NCBI GenBank assembly: GCA_951799425.1
Contig: OX637393.1
Location: 19,843,244-19,907,243, forward strand
Length of the DNA: 64,000 nt
Source of the DNA: Ilex aquifolium
Lineage: Eukaryota > Streptophyta > Magnoliopsida > Aquifoliales > Aquifoliaceae
Direction of reading: 5' to 3'
Shown: in pieces, positions 33,462 through 47,421 of the stretch
Layout of the letters: every line of letters starts with the position of its first letter
How positions within the stretch are numbered: the stretch's first letter is position 1
Program-made: the position numbers and the translations under genes
Notes under the pieces: model-generated
Database searches by the model: none
What the model was told of the DNA's origin: nothing
The model's input: the letters and a program-made list of their open reading frames with translations, nothing else

Positions 33462-35474
33462 TGTAACACCCCAAATACCACCCTGGACGGCATTACATTC
33501 TAAAACATTCACATCATGAGAGCACTAAATATCATCCATAAATAAATTAAACTTCATTCATCATCCATAAAATATTTACATCATTATCCAAAAGAATATG
33601 CCCAACCATGGCATTTACATCTCAAAAATCCAATAATGTAGCGCAGCGGAATTACAAAAGAAAACTAGACTTTACAATGTTCAAAATGAATAACCTAGTC
33701 TAGTACAAAAGAAGCTATATCTCCAGTTGTCCCATTCGGGATCTAAGTACCCCTCCAAGGAAGCTTCCCCAAGGCCCGGCTCATTCAGACCGAGCTCTTC
33801 CTCTAAAGCCAAATCTGAAAAATATTAATTGTAGGGGATGAGCACGAAGCTCTGTAGCACAATCTTCTCAAACTCAAACAAGGTTTATAAAAAAACATAT
33901 AAAATGGCCGGTCTCATTTTACAAATAGCATACATAATCTTTGAAGTAAAACAGGGACATTTTAAAATGGATCTCAAGTTTAAGTAGCAACAGTAATTTC
34001 CATAAACAGTAAAAGAGACCAAGATCCAATACATATCCATTTTTCCAAAATATAAACCATTTTCCCACAAGACCTTGTGGAATCCCATACTCCCACAAGT
34101 CCTTGTAGGAAACCATTTTCCACAATATTACAACAATCCATCAATATGTACATGTATCTCAAACATGATGTAAGGCAAACCACATGAATCGACACATTGA
34201 GTAATATCTAACCCACACACACCCACACAAATCTTATCAAAGATATCCATCCTTTAGGAAGGGCGTATGCCACACCAATGGCAGTGACGTATCCAACCCA
34301 GGTATTAGTATACTAACCCTCTTACACGGCACCCGTGAGCAATAGCGGTTTAGTCTTACCAAAGCACTGACCCCACTACGAGTGGTAGGAGAAATGCCAA
34401 CCCACACGGAGCAAGCAACACGTCTACCCACTCTACGATATCTCGTCAAAGGCCACCCATGGTCATCCCACACTCATAAGAGATACAATACCAAATCCAA
34501 TTCCACAATTTACAAGTATATCTTAAAAATCCCCAAATTGAGCATTTGACATTTTCAATAACCAACCAAGAAAAATGCAAGAGATCACAACAATATCATT
34601 TTATTACTTAACACCAAACACTATGATTTTGAAATCAAGAATAAAGGAAGAGTTCAAGAGGAAAACCCATCACTCTTGAAAACTAGGGTTTTTCAAACAA
34701 AAGAGGGATTGGTGTAAAACATGTTAACAATTGAACAAGAACCAAGAAACAATGGAGCCATAGCAAATACATATCATTAAGAATCAAAACATACATATTT
34801 ATTAACCCTAACATCAATGTAAGAGAAAGAGAAGAAATCCCCTACCTTATGCTCTTGAAGAAACCTAGGGTTTGAGTCTTGAATCACTTGTGAACCCTTT
34901 GTCTTTCCTTTTTATCTTGAGTTTTATCTCTCTCTCTTTCTCTCTAAGGGTTTCTAGGAGGGTTAGGGTAAGAGGGAGATGAAGAAATGGGGCAAGTGGG
35001 ATGTAGGATGGGTTTTATAACACAAAAATCTCGACTTTTAACTGTTTAGCGGGCGTCAGACGGATGGTACCGGTACCTAGTACCGGTACAAGAAACCTTC
35101 TGGAATCGGGGGTACCGGTACTCAGTACCGGTACCATTCAGTACAGGTACCCAGTACCGGTACCAATTACCGAGTTTTGCCTATTTCTTTTGTTTTCCAT
35201 TTCCAATCCATTCCAAAACGAACCAAATCCATCACAAACCTCTCCAACACATATTTATACACCAAACCTATCTAATACAAGTTATAGGACCTAACATTTT
35301 ATATTTTCACTCACTAAAACTAAATTTCAACTACGATTTTCATTCACATTTTAAATCTTTACTTTTCAAATTTACAAAGTTCAAACACACTTCAATACCC
35401 CTATCCACATCTTTACAACCATTATTTACTATATATCTATATACATATATAAAATAAAAATGCGGGGTGTTACA
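33462..35474 (-). repeat. LTR 7 (2013 bp), mosaic
   Basis: The low-coordinate part matches LTRs 1-4 (ATTCACATC, CATGGCATTT, TTCAGACCGAG). From about 34180 on it matches LTRs 5/6 (ACCACATG, CTGACCCC), and further right LTR 6 (GGGCAAGTGGG, extra G, GTACAGGTAC). TATA 35013-35019; cluster 35067-35163. TGTACATG near 34148 is shared with LTR 8. Confidence 0.93.
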
Positions 35475-35515
35475 ATCCACCCCCCTTAAAGAAAGTTTCG
35501 TCCTCGAAACTTACC

Positions 35516-36060
35516 TCAAGTAGCGAACAAATATGGATACTTCTCCCGCATTTCTTGCTCCGGTTCCCATGTAGCTTCCTCCACTCCATGGTGTTGCCAC
35601 CAAACCTTCACCAATCTGATAACTTTGTTGCGAAGTACTTTTTCCTTTGCGTCGAGAATTTCTACCGGTTGTTCTTCGTAGGTTGCTCCGTCTTAAATTT
35701 CCATCTCCTCCAAGTTCACGACTGGAGTTGCATCCGAGTGACACGTCCTCAACATTGACACGTGAAACACGCCATGTACTCTGGATATCTGGGCTAGTAG
35801 TCGAAGTTGATACGCCGCATTGCCTACTGCTTTGATCACTTCAAACGGTCCGGTATATCTTGGCGCTAACTTCTCCTTCTTGCCGAATCGAACACGCCAT
35901 TCTTGTGTGACACCTTGGAAAACATATAATCTCCCACTTTTAATTCCAAGGATCTTCGTCTGTGGTCCGCGTAGCTCTTCTGTCTACTTCGCGCCGTGCG
36001 TAGCCTCTCCCGGATGAGTTGAATCTTCTCCGTAGTTTCCCCATTGTAGTCCTTACTCCG
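35516..36060 (-). pseudogene. pol: Integrase C-terminus/chromodomain remnant of I7
   Basis: Common TAA (35693-35695) and frameshift. A private C-to-A change gives ACGCCATTCTTG near 35893, beside the frameshift site. Confidence 0.87.
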
Positions 36061-37016
36061 TTAGTTCGCTGCGCACTCTGATATAAATTACAATCCACCA
36101 AAGGTTACAGTTGAAATCTAACCAGACTTGTCCTCCCATCTTAGCTTCCAAATCCATATACATTTTTCCAACGAAATAATTTAAGAAAAATTAACATAAT
36201 ATCATCGAAAATACCATTTTATTGGTCAATACCAATCTTTAGAATTTTGAATTAAGGAACAAATAAATAATCAAGCTTGGGAATCAAGAACAAGGTAACA
36301 ATCGAGTATTGGAATCGATAACAAACGACTATCAAGGTTTGAAATCAATGACAAATGAATAATTAAGCTTTGTAATCAGGGGTTAAAGAGTATCAAGTTT
36401 TGAACTCAAGAACAAAGAGAAATCAAGTATTGAAATCAAGAGCAATTGAATGTCAAGTCTTGAAATCAAGAATAAATAAATAAGCAAGGTTTGAAATTAA
36501 TAACAAATGAATATTAAGCTCAGGAATCAAGAATAAATGGTTATCAAGCTTAGATCTCAAGAACAATTGAATATTAAGGTTAGAATTCAATAACCAATGA
36601 ATAACAAGTTTTGATCTCAAGGACAATTGAATATCAAGGTTAGAATTCAATGACAAATGAATATCAAGTTTAGATTTCAAGAACAAGGAAGGAATCAAGA
36701 GAAAACCCACTTTTCCTTGAAAATTAAGGTTTCGAAGGCATACAACGAGAATTAGTGGTTACCCAAGCATAACATAGTTAAAACAAGGTAAGATTTAAGG
36801 TTTGGAATCAAGAACAAATGAGAAATCAAGAGAAAAACACATCTCCCGTGTGAACTAGGGTGTGAAGGCATAAGAAAAGATTTAGGGTTCACCCAAACAT
36901 AATATATTTTAGAACAAGGTAATATTATCTAGAATGGAAAGACATGATGATTCCCTAGCAATTAGTTATAAATTAGAATCAAAGATTACATATAACTAAA
37001 CCCTACTGGTATCCCC
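36061..37016. repeat. Spacer of I7 (LTR-like relic, minisatellite 36250-36703)
   Basis: Majority type, no length change, no gene. Confidence 0.85.
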
Positions 37017-38473
37017 TTATTTTCCCGTAGGCAAGTCAACATATAAAGCATGTTCTAGCTCCTCGGAACCCAATCCAAATTCTACAACGTCCGCAGTACG
37101 TATAAAAGAATGAGTCGCATAGGTATCCAATGTAATTCGGGCCCAAGAATGGTAGAGAAGAACAATACCTTCCACAATGGCGTTGGAGGCATCTTCCTCC
37201 TGTTGAGTCAAAGCAAAAACCCTTCCTTGATTAGCGCCGCCGGGGGCTTGAGCTTGTAACGGTCTCTGTGGTAGTAGTGGCTGTCGTAGCGGTGGCCTGT
37301 TTGCATTCACTCGCCCAGTTACTTGGTTGGTCTTGGTGGAAAGCAATGGACAATTATCTTTGAAGTGCCCAACACCTCCACAGGCGAAGCGTCGGCGTGC
37401 ATCCGTGCCTACTCTCTCTGGTACGCCTCCCGCTCCTCGAGCTATCTGAGGTATCTGCTGTGCTGGCCTTTGTAGAGGTGGCTTGTTTGCTGGTACTTGC
37501 TCGGTTGCTTGTTTGGTCCTTGGGGGAAACGAGGGGCATCTATGTTTGAAGTGCCCATACTCTCCGCATGCAAAGCATTGGCGCGTGTCAGTTCTTGTTC
37601 TAGTCTGAGTCACTTCATCTCCTCGAGTTGTCAGAAGTCTCTGTCCACCTGCCTGGTCTGGACTTCGGTATGGTGCTGCTCGCTGCACTCCACTGGTGCT
37701 AGGGTCCGTCCTGATCGGACCTCCTCTCGCGAAGCTCTGTCGCTGCTGGCTGTCCTCTATATCTCTCTCCACCAATGCAGCTCGGTCAACTAGGTCCCCA
37801 TACTCCCGGATCTTGAGAGCCACCAGCTTCTCCCGGATAGCAGGGCTTCAAAGCGCTTGGCCCTGCTGGCCTCAGTAGATATAAACTCTGTAGCATAACG
37901 GGATAGCTCATCGAAACTCCTCTCGTACTCGATCACCGTCCTACTGCCCTGTCGGAGAGCAAGGAAATCGGCCTTCATTCTGTCTCTTACTGATTCCGGA
38001 AAGTACTTGTCTTGGAAAATTTGGTCAAATTCCTCCCAAGTGAGTGCATCCGTGGTCCTCATTCTTTTCACTGAGTCCCACCAATGGTCGGCCTCCCCCT
38101 CGAATAGATAAGTCGCCAAGCCGACCCGAAGATCCTCGGCTATCCCCATGCCATCACATATCTTCTTCGCTCGGCGGATCCATTTATCCGCATCCAAGGG
38201 GTTAGAGCTCCCTTGGAAAGTAGGCGGGTGTTGCCTCAGAAACTCTCGGAGAACTACCATTCTCCTATTCTCCTCTCGGTTGCCCTGTACTTGGGCTAGT
38301 GGATGAGCCCCACCGTTATGGTTGTTCCCATTCTGGTGTTATACCAGAGTGGTGAGCTTCCTCAAGCATTGATAGATGCCTTGCATGGCATCGGGAGGTG
38401 GTGGTGGTGGATTTTCTTGGCCTCCACGACCACGACCACGTCCTCGTCCCCGTGTACCGTCCATCCTACACAT
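37017..38473 (-). pseudogene. gag: gag/truncated protease, class A copy in I7, two breaks
   Basis: TAA at 38339-38341 replaces Gln codon 45, and the 10-bp deletion lies at 37847/37848. Second subtype of class A: ALTW and EDLRVG as in class B, but Arg for Cys in knuckle 2 and PLLPQ in the hinge. The codon-45 stop is shared with I8 alone. Confidence 0.9.
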
Positions 38474-38664
38474 CAATCCACAATTTAGTTTCCTTGATGT
38501 GTAAGATATAAACTAAAGTGATATGTATGATGTCTTGATTTAAGCACAAGGCATATACAAAATCTAACTTACAATTTCCTTCACCCTAAACCTACATCTC
38601 TAGTGGTAATCCATAACCTACAGCTCCCATGTAAGACCTAAAGCCTAAGCTCTGATACCAAATC

Positions 38665-40676
38665 TGTAACACCCCAAATACCACCCTGGACGGCATTACA
38701 TTCTAAAACATTCACATCATGAGAGCACTAAATATCATCCATAAATAAATTAAACTTCATTCATCATCCATAAAATATTTACATCATTATCCAAAAGAAT
38801 ATGCCCAACCATGGCATTTACATCTCAAAAATCCAATAATGTAACGCAGCGGAATTACAAAAGAAAACTAGACTTTACAATGTTCAAAATGAATAACCTA
38901 GTCTAGTACAAAAGAAGCTATATCTCCAGTTGTCCCATTCGGGATCTAAGTACCCCTCCAAGGAAGCTTCCCCAAGGCCCGGCTCATTCACACCGAGCTC
39001 TTCCTCTAAAGCCAAATCTGAAAAATATTAATTGTAGGGGATGAGCACGAAGCTCTGTAGCACAATCTTCTCAAACTCAAACAAGGTTTATAAAAAAACA
39101 TATAAAATGGCCGGTCTCATTTTACAAATAGCATACATAATCTTTGAAGTAAAACAGGGACATTTTAAAATGGATCTCAAGTTTAAGTAGCAACAGTAAT
39201 TTCCATAAACAGTAAAAGAGACCAAGATCCAATACATATCCATTTTTCCAAAATATAAACCATTTTCCCACAAGACCTTGTGGAATCCCATACTCCCACA
39301 AGTCCTTGTAGGAAACCATTTTCCACAATATTACAACAATCCATCAATATGTACATGTATCTCAAACATGATGTAAGGCAAACCCCATGAATCGACACAT
39401 TGAGTAATATCTAACCCACACACACCCACACAAATCTTATCAAAGATATCCATCCTTTAGGAAGGGCGTATGCCACACCAATGGCAGTGACGTATCCAAC
39501 CCAGGTATTAGTATACTAACCCTCTTACACGGCACCCGTGAGCAATAGCGGTTTAGTCTTACCAAAGCACTAACCCCACTACGAGTGGTAGGAGAAATGC
39601 CAACCCACACGGAGCAAGCAACACGTCTACCCACTCTACGATATCTCGTCAAAGGCCACCCATGGTCATCCCACACTCATAAGAGATACAATACCAAATC
39701 CAATTCCACAATTTACAAGTATATCTTAAAAATCCCCAAATTGAGCATTTGACATTTTCAATAACCAACCAAGAAAAATGCAAGAGATCACAACAATATC
39801 ATTTTATTACTTAACACCAAACACTATGATTTTGAAATCAAGAATAAAGGAAGAGTTCAAGAGGAAAACCCATCACTCTTGAAAACTAGGGTTTTTCAAA
39901 CAAAAGAGGGATTGGTGTAAAACATGTTAACAATTGAACAAGAACCAAGAAACAATGGAGCCATAGCAAATACATATCATTAAGAATCAAAACATACATA
40001 TTTATTAACCCTAACATCAATGTAACAGAAAGAGAAGAAATCCCCTACCTTATGCTCTTGAAGAAACCTAGGGTTTGAGTCTTGAATCACTTGTGAACCC
40101 TTTGTCTTTCCTTTTTATCTTGAGTTTTATCTCTCTCTCTTTCTCTCTAAGGGTTTCTAGGAGGGTTAGGGTAAGAGGGAGATGAAGAAATGGGGCAAAT
40201 GGGATGTAGGATGGGTTTTATAACACAAAAATCCCGACTTTTAACTGTTTAGCGGGCGTCAGACGGATGGTACCGGTACCTAGTACCGGTACAAGAAACC
40301 TTCTGGAATCAGGGTACCGGTACTCAGTACCGGTACCATTCAGTACCGGTACCCAGTACCGGTACCAATTACCGAGTTTTGCCTATTTCTTTTGTTTTCC
40401 ATTTCCAATCCATTCCAAAACGAACCAAATCCATCACAAACCTCTCCAACACATATTTATACACCAAACCTATCTAATACAAGTTATAGGACCTAACATT
40501 TTATATTTTCACTCACTAAAACTAAATTTCAACTATGATTTTCATTCACATTTTAAATCTTTACTTTTCAAATTTACAAAGTTCAAACACACTTCAATAC
40601 CCCTATCCACATCTTTACAACCATTATTTACTATATATCTATATACATATATAAAATAAAAATGCGGGGTGTTACA
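38665..40676 (-). repeat. LTR 8 (2012 bp)
   Basis: Has GTAACGCAGCGG near 38842, shared only with LTR 9. ATCAGGGTACC near 40311 is private. TATA 40216-40222; cluster 40270-40365. Confidence 0.95.
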
Positions 40677-40717
40677 ATCCACCCCCCTTAAAGAAAGTTT
40701 CGTCCTCGAAACTTACC

Positions 40718-41262
40718 TCAAGTAGCGAACAAATATGGATACTTCTCCCGCATTTCTTGCTCCGGTTCCCATGTAGCTTCCTCCACTCCATGGTGTTGCC
40801 ACCAAACCTTCACCAATCTGATAACTTTGTTGCGAAGTACTTTTTCCTTTGCGTCGAGAATTTCTACCGGTTGTTCTTCGTAGGTTGCTCCGTCTTAAAT
40901 TTCCATCTCCTCCAAGTTCACGACTGGAGTTGCATCCGAGTGACACGTCCTCAACATTGACACGTGAAACACGCCATGTACTCTGGATATCTGGGCTAGT
41001 AGTCGAAGTTGATACGCCGCATTGCCTACTGCTTTGATCACTTCAAACGGTCCGGTATATCTTGGCGCTAACTTCTCCTTCTTGCCGAATCGAACACGCC
41101 CTTCTTGTGTGACACCTTGGAAAACATATAATCTCCCACTTTTAATTCCAAGGATCTTCGTCTGTGGTCCGCGTAGCTCTTCTGTCTACTTCGCGCCGTG
41201 CGTAGCCTCTCCCGGATGAGTTGAATCTTCTCCGTAGTTTCCCCATTGTAGTCCTTACTCCG
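40718..41262 (-). pseudogene. pol: Integrase C-terminus/chromodomain remnant of I8
   Basis: Majority type with the common TAA (40895-40897) and frameshift; no further lesion noticed. Confidence 0.87.
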
Positions 41263-42218
41263 TTAGTTCGCTGCGCACTCTGATATAAATTACAATTCAC
41301 CAAAGGTTACAGTTGAAATCTAACCAGACTTGTCCTCCCATCTTAGCTTCCAAATCCATATACATTTTTCCAACGAAATAATTTAAGAAAAATTAACATA
41401 ATATCATCGAAAATACCATTTTATTGGTCAATACCAATCTTTAGAATTTTGAATTAAGGAACAAATAAATAATCAAGCTTGGGAATCAAGAACAAGGTAA
41501 CAATCGAGTATTGGAATCGATAACAAACGACTATCAAGGTTTGAAATCAATGACAAATGAATAATTAAGCTTTGTAATCAGGGGTTAAAGAGTATCAAGT
41601 TTTGAACTCAAGAACAAAGAGAAATCAAGTATTGAAATCAAGAGCAATTGAATGTCAAGTCTTGAAATCAAGAATAAATAAATAAGCAAGGTTTGAAATT
41701 AATAACAAATGAATATTAAGCTCAGGAATCAAGAATAAATGGTTATCAAGCTTAGATCTCAAGAACAATTGAATATTAAGGTTAGAATTCAATAACCAAT
41801 GAATAACAAGTTTTGATCTCAAGGACAATTGAATATCAAGGTTAGAATTCAATGACAAATGAATATCAAGTTTAGATTTCAAGAACAAGGAAGGAATCAA
41901 GAGAAAACCCACTTTTCCTTGAAAATTAAGGTTTCGAAGGCATACAACGAGAATTAGTGGTTACCCAAGCATAACATAGTTAAAACAAGGTAAGATTTAA
42001 GGTTTGGAATCAAGAACAAATGAGAAATCAAGAGAAAAACACATCTCCCGTGTGAACTAGGGTGTGAAGGCATAAGAAAAGATTTAGGGTTCACCCAAAC
42101 ATAATATATTTTAGAACAAGGTAATATTATCTAGAATGGAAAGACATGATGATTCCCTAGCAATTAGTTATAAATTAGAATCAAAGATTACATATAACTA
42201 AACCCTACTGGTATCCCC
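41263..42218. repeat. Spacer of I8 (LTR-like relic, minisatellite 41452-41905)
   Basis: Majority type apart from ACAATTCACC near 41292; no gene. Confidence 0.85.
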
Positions 42219-43675
42219 TTATTTTCCCGTAGGCAAGTCAACATATAAAGCATGTTCTAGCTCCTCGGAACCCAATCCAAATTCTACAACGTCCGCAGTA
42301 CGTATAAAAGAATGAGTCGCATAGGTATCCAATGTAATTCGGGCCCAAGAATGGTAGAGAAGAACAATACCTTCCACAATGGCGTTGGAGGCATCTTCCT
42401 CCTGTTGAGTCAAAGCAAAAACCCTTCCTTGATTAGCGCCGCCGGGGGCTTGAGCTTGTAACGGTCTCTGTGGTAGTAGTGGCTGTCGTAGCGGTGGCCT
42501 GTTTGCATTCACTCGCCCAGTTACTTGGTTGGTCTTGGTGGAAAGCAATGGACAATTATCTTTGAAGTGCCCAACACCTCCACAGGCGAAGCGTCGGCGT
42601 GCATCCGTGCCTACTCTCTCTGGTACGCCTCCCGCTCCTCGAGCTATCTGAGGTATCTGCTGTGCTGGCCTTTGTAGAGGTGGCTTGTTTGCTGGTACTT
42701 GCTCGGTTGCTTGTTTGGTCCTTGGGGGAAACGAGGGGCATCTATGTTTGAAGTGCCCATACTCTCCGCATGCAAAGCATTGGCGCGTGTCAGTTCTTGT
42801 TCTAGTCTGAGTCACTTCATCTCCTCGAGTTGTCAGAAGTCTCTGTCCACCTGCCTGGTCTGGACTTCGGTATGGTGCTGCTCGCTGCACTCCACTGGTG
42901 CTAGGGTCCGTCCTGATCGGACCTCCTCTCGCGAAGCTCTGTCGCTGCTGGCTGTCCTCTATATCTCTCTCCACCAATGCAGCTCGGTCAACTAGGTCCC
43001 CATACTCCCGGATCTTGAGAGCCACCAGCTTCTCCCGGATAGCAGGGCTTCAAAGCGCTTGGCCCTGCTGGCCTCAGTAGATATAAACTCTGTAGCATAA
43101 CGGGATAGCTCATCGAAACTCCTCTCGTACTCGATCACCGTCCTACTGCCCTGTCGGAGAGCAAGGAAATCGGCCTTCATTCTGTCTCTTACTGATTCCG
43201 GAAAGTACTTGTCTTGGAAAATTTGGTCAAATTCCTCCCAAGTGAGTGCATCCGTGGTCCTCATTCTTTTCACTGAGTCCCACCAATGGTCGGCCTCCCC
43301 CTCGAATAGATAAGTCGCCAAGCCGACCCGAAGATCCTCGGCTATCCCCATGCCATCACATATCTTCTTCGCTCGGCGGATCCATTTATCCGCATCCAAG
43401 GGGTTAGAGCTCCCTTGGAAAGTAGGCGGGTGTTGCCTCAGAAACTCTCGGAGAACTACCATTCTCCTATTCTCCTCTCGGTTGCCCTGTACTTGGGCTA
43501 GTGGATGAGCCCCACCGTTATGGTTGTTCCCATTCTGGTGTTATACCAGAGTGGTGAGCTTCCTCAAGCATTGATAGATGCCTTGCATGGCATCGGGAGG
43601 TGGTGGTGGTGGATTTTCTTGGCCTCCACGACCACGACCACGTCCTCGTCCCCGTGTACCGTCCATCCTACACAT
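42219..43675 (-). pseudogene. gag: gag/truncated protease, class A copy in I8, two breaks
   Basis: Same TAA at Gln codon 45 (43541-43543) and same 10-bp deletion (43049/43050) as I7; translated segments of I7 and I8 look identical. The pair is a recent duplication. Confidence 0.9.
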
Positions 43676-43866
43676 CAATCCACAATTTAGTTTCCTTGAT
43701 GTGTAAGATATAAACTAAAGTGATATGTATGATGTCTTGATTTAAGCACAAGGCATATACAAAATCTAACTTACAATTTCCTTCACCCTAAACCTACATC
43801 TCTAGTGGTAATCCATAACCTACAGCTCCCATGTAAGACCTAAAGCCTAAGCTCTGATACCAAATC

Positions 43867-45879
43867 TGTAACACCCCCAAATACCACCCTGGACGGCATT
43901 ACATTCTAAAACATTCACATCATGAGAGCACTAAATATCATCCATAAATAAATTAAACTTCATTCATCATCCATAAAATATTTACATCATTATCCAAAAG
44001 AATATGCCCAACCATGGCATTTACATCTCAAAAATCCAATAATGTAACGCAGCGGAATTACAAAAGAAAACTAGACTTTACAATGTTCAAAATGAATAAC
44101 CTAGTCTAGTACAAAAGAAGCTATATCTCCAGTTGTCCCATTCGGGATCTAAGTACCCCTCCAAGGAAGCTTCCCCAAGGCCCGGCTCATTCACACCGAG
44201 CTCTTCCTCTAAAGCCAAATCTGAAAAATATTAATTGTAGGGGATGAGCACGAAGCTCTGTAGCACAATCTTCTCAAACTCAAACAAGGTTTATAAAAAA
44301 ACATATAAAATGGCCGGTCTCATTTTACAAATAGCATACATAATCTTTGAAGTAAAACAGGGACATTTTAAAATGGATCTCAAGTTTAAGTAGCAACAGT
44401 AATTTCCATAAACAGTAAAAGAGACCAAGATCCAATACATATCCATTTTTCCAAAATATAAACCATTTTCCCACAAGACCTTGTGGAATCCCATACTCCC
44501 ACAAGTCCTTGTAGGAAACCATTTTCCACAATATTACAACAATCCATCAATATGTATATGTATCTCAAACATGATGTAAGGCAAACCCCATGAATCGACA
44601 CATTGAGTAATATCTAACCCACACACACCCACACAAATCTTATCAAAGATATCCATCCTTTAGGAAGGGCGTATGCCACACCAATGGCAGTGACGTATCC
44701 AACCCAGGTATTAGTATACTAACCCTCTTACACGGCACCCGTGAGCAATAGCGGTTTAGTCTTACCAAAGCACTAACCCCACTACGAGTGGTAGGAGAAA
44801 TGCCAACCCACACGGAGCAAGCAACACGTCTACCCACTCTACGATATCTCGTCAAAGGCCACCCATGGTCATCCCACACTCATAAGAGATACAATACCAA
44901 ATCCAATTCCATAATTTACAAGTATATCTTAAAAATCCCCAAATTGAGCATTTGACATTTTCAATAACCAACCAAGAAAAATGCAAGAGATCACAACAAT
45001 ATCATTTTATTACTTAACACCAAACACTATGATTTTGAAATCAAGAATAAAGGAAGAGTTCAAGAGGAAAACCCATCACTCTTGAAAACTAGGGTTTTTC
45101 AAACTAAAGAGGGATTGGTGTAAAACATGTTAACAATTGAACAAGAACCAAGAAACAATGGAGCCATAGCAAATACATATCATTAAGAATCAAAACATAC
45201 ATATTTATTAACCCTAACATCAATGTAAGAGAAAGAGAAGAAATCCCCTACCTTATGCTCTTGAAGAAACCTAGGGTTTGAGTCTTGAATCACTTGTGAA
45301 CCCTTTGTCTTTCCTTTTTATCTTGAGTTTTATCTCTCTCTCTTTCTCTCTAAGGGTTTCTAGGAGGGTTAGGGTAAGAGGGAGATGAAGAAATGGGGCA
45401 AATGGGATGTAGGATGGGTTTTATAACACAAAAATCCCGACTTTTAACTGTTTAGCGGGCGTCAGACGGATGGTACCGGTACCTAGTACCGGTACAAGAA
45501 ACCTTCTGGAATCGGGGTACCGGTACTCAGTACCGGTACCATTCAGTACCGGTACCCAGTACCGGTACCAATTACCGAGTTTTGCCTATTTCTTTTGTTT
45601 TCCATTTCCAATCCATTCCAAAACGAACCAAATCCATCACAAACCTCTCCAACACATATTTATACACCAAACCTATCTAATACAAGTTATAGGACCTAAC
45701 ATTTTATATTTTCACTCACTAAAACTAAATTTCAACTACGATTTTCATTCACATTTTAAATCTTTACTTTTCAAATTTACAAAGTTCAAACACACTTCAA
45801 TACCCCTATCCACATCTTTACAACCATTATTTACTATATATCTATATACATATATAAAATAAAAATGCGGGGTGTTACA
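43867..45879 (-). repeat. LTR 9 (2013 bp)
   Basis: One extra C in the terminal C run (TGTAACACCCCC). Shares GTAACGCAGCGG with LTR 8, and CATAATTTACAAG and CAAACTAAAG with LTR 10. TATA 45419-45425; cluster 45473-45568. Confidence 0.95.
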
Positions 45880-45920
45880 ATCCACCCCCCTTAAAGAAAG
45901 TTTCGTCCTCGAAACTTACC

Positions 45921-46465
45921 TCAAGTAGCGAACAAATATGGATACTTCTCCCGCATTTCTTGCTCCGGTTCCCATGTAGCTTCCTCCACTCCATGGTGTT
46001 GCCACCAAACCTTCACCAATCTGATAACTTTGTTGCGAAGTACTTTTTCCTTTGCGTCGAGAATTTCTACCGGTTGTTCTTCGTAGGTTGCTCCGTCTTA
46101 AATTTCCATCTCCTCCAAGTTCACGACTGGAGTTGCATCCGAGTGACACGTCCTCAACATTGACACGTGAAACACGCCATGTACTCTGGATATCTGGGCT
46201 AGTAGTCGAAGTTGATACGCCGCATTGCCTACTGCTTTGATCACTTCAAACGGTCCGGTATATCTTGGCGCTAACTTCTCCTTCTTGCCGAATCGAACAC
46301 GCCCTTCTTGTGTGACACCTTGGAAAACATATAATCTCCCACTTTTAATTCCAAGGATCTTCGTCTGTGGTCCGCGTAGCTCTTCTGTCTACTTCGCGCC
46401 GTGCGTAGCCTCTCCCGGATGAGTTGAATCTTCTCCGTAGTTTCCCCATTGTAGTCCTTACTCCG
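45921..46465 (-). pseudogene. pol: Integrase C-terminus/chromodomain remnant of I9
   Basis: Majority type with the common TAA (46098-46100) and frameshift. Confidence 0.87.
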
Positions 46466-47421
46466 TTAGTTCGCTGCGCACTCTGATATAAATTACAATC
46501 CACCAAAGGTTACAGTTGAAATCTAACCAGACTTGTCCTCCCATCTTAGCTTCCAAATCCATATACATTTTTCCAACGAAATAATTTAAGAAAAATTAAC
46601 ATAATATCATCGAAAATACCATTTTATTGGTCAATACCAATCTTTAGAATTTTGAATTAAGGAACAAATAAATAATCAAGCTTGGGAATCAAGAACAAGG
46701 TAACAATCGAGTATTGGAATCGATAACAAACGACTATCAAGGTTTGAAATCAATGACAAATGAATAATTAAGCTTTGTAATCAGGGGTTAAAGAGTATCA
46801 AGTTTTGAACTCAAGAACAAAGAGAAATCAAGTATTGAAATCAAGAGCAATTGAATGTCAAGTCTTGAAATCAAGAATAAATAAATAAGCAAGGTTTGAA
46901 ATTAATAACAAATGAATATTAAGCTCAGGATTCAAGAATAAATGGTTATCAAGCTTAGATCTCAAGAACAATTGAATATTAAGGTTAGAATTCAATAACC
47001 AATGAATAACAAGTTTTGATCTCAAGGACAATTGAATATCAAGGTTAGAATTCAATGACAAATGAATATCAAGTTTAGATTTCAAGAACAAGGAAGGAAT
47101 CAAGAGAAAACCCACTTTTCCTTGAAAATTAAGGTTTCGAAGGCATACAACGAGAATTAGTGGTTACCCAAGCATAACATAGTTAAAACAAGGTAAGATT
47201 TAAGGTTTGGAATCAAGAACAAATGAGAAATCAAGAGAAAAACACATCTCCCGTGTGAACTAGGGTGTGAAGGCATAAGAAAAGATTTAGGGTTCACCCA
47301 AACATAATATATTTTAGAACAAGGTAATATTATCTAGAATGGAAAGACATGATGATTCCCTAGCAATTAGTTATAAATTAGAATCAAAGATTACATATAA
47401 CTAAACCCTACTGGTATCCCC
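46466..47421. repeat. Spacer of I9 (LTR-like relic, minisatellite 46655-47108)
   Basis: One private change in a monomer (GGATTCAAG near 46930); otherwise majority type, no gene. Confidence 0.85.
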
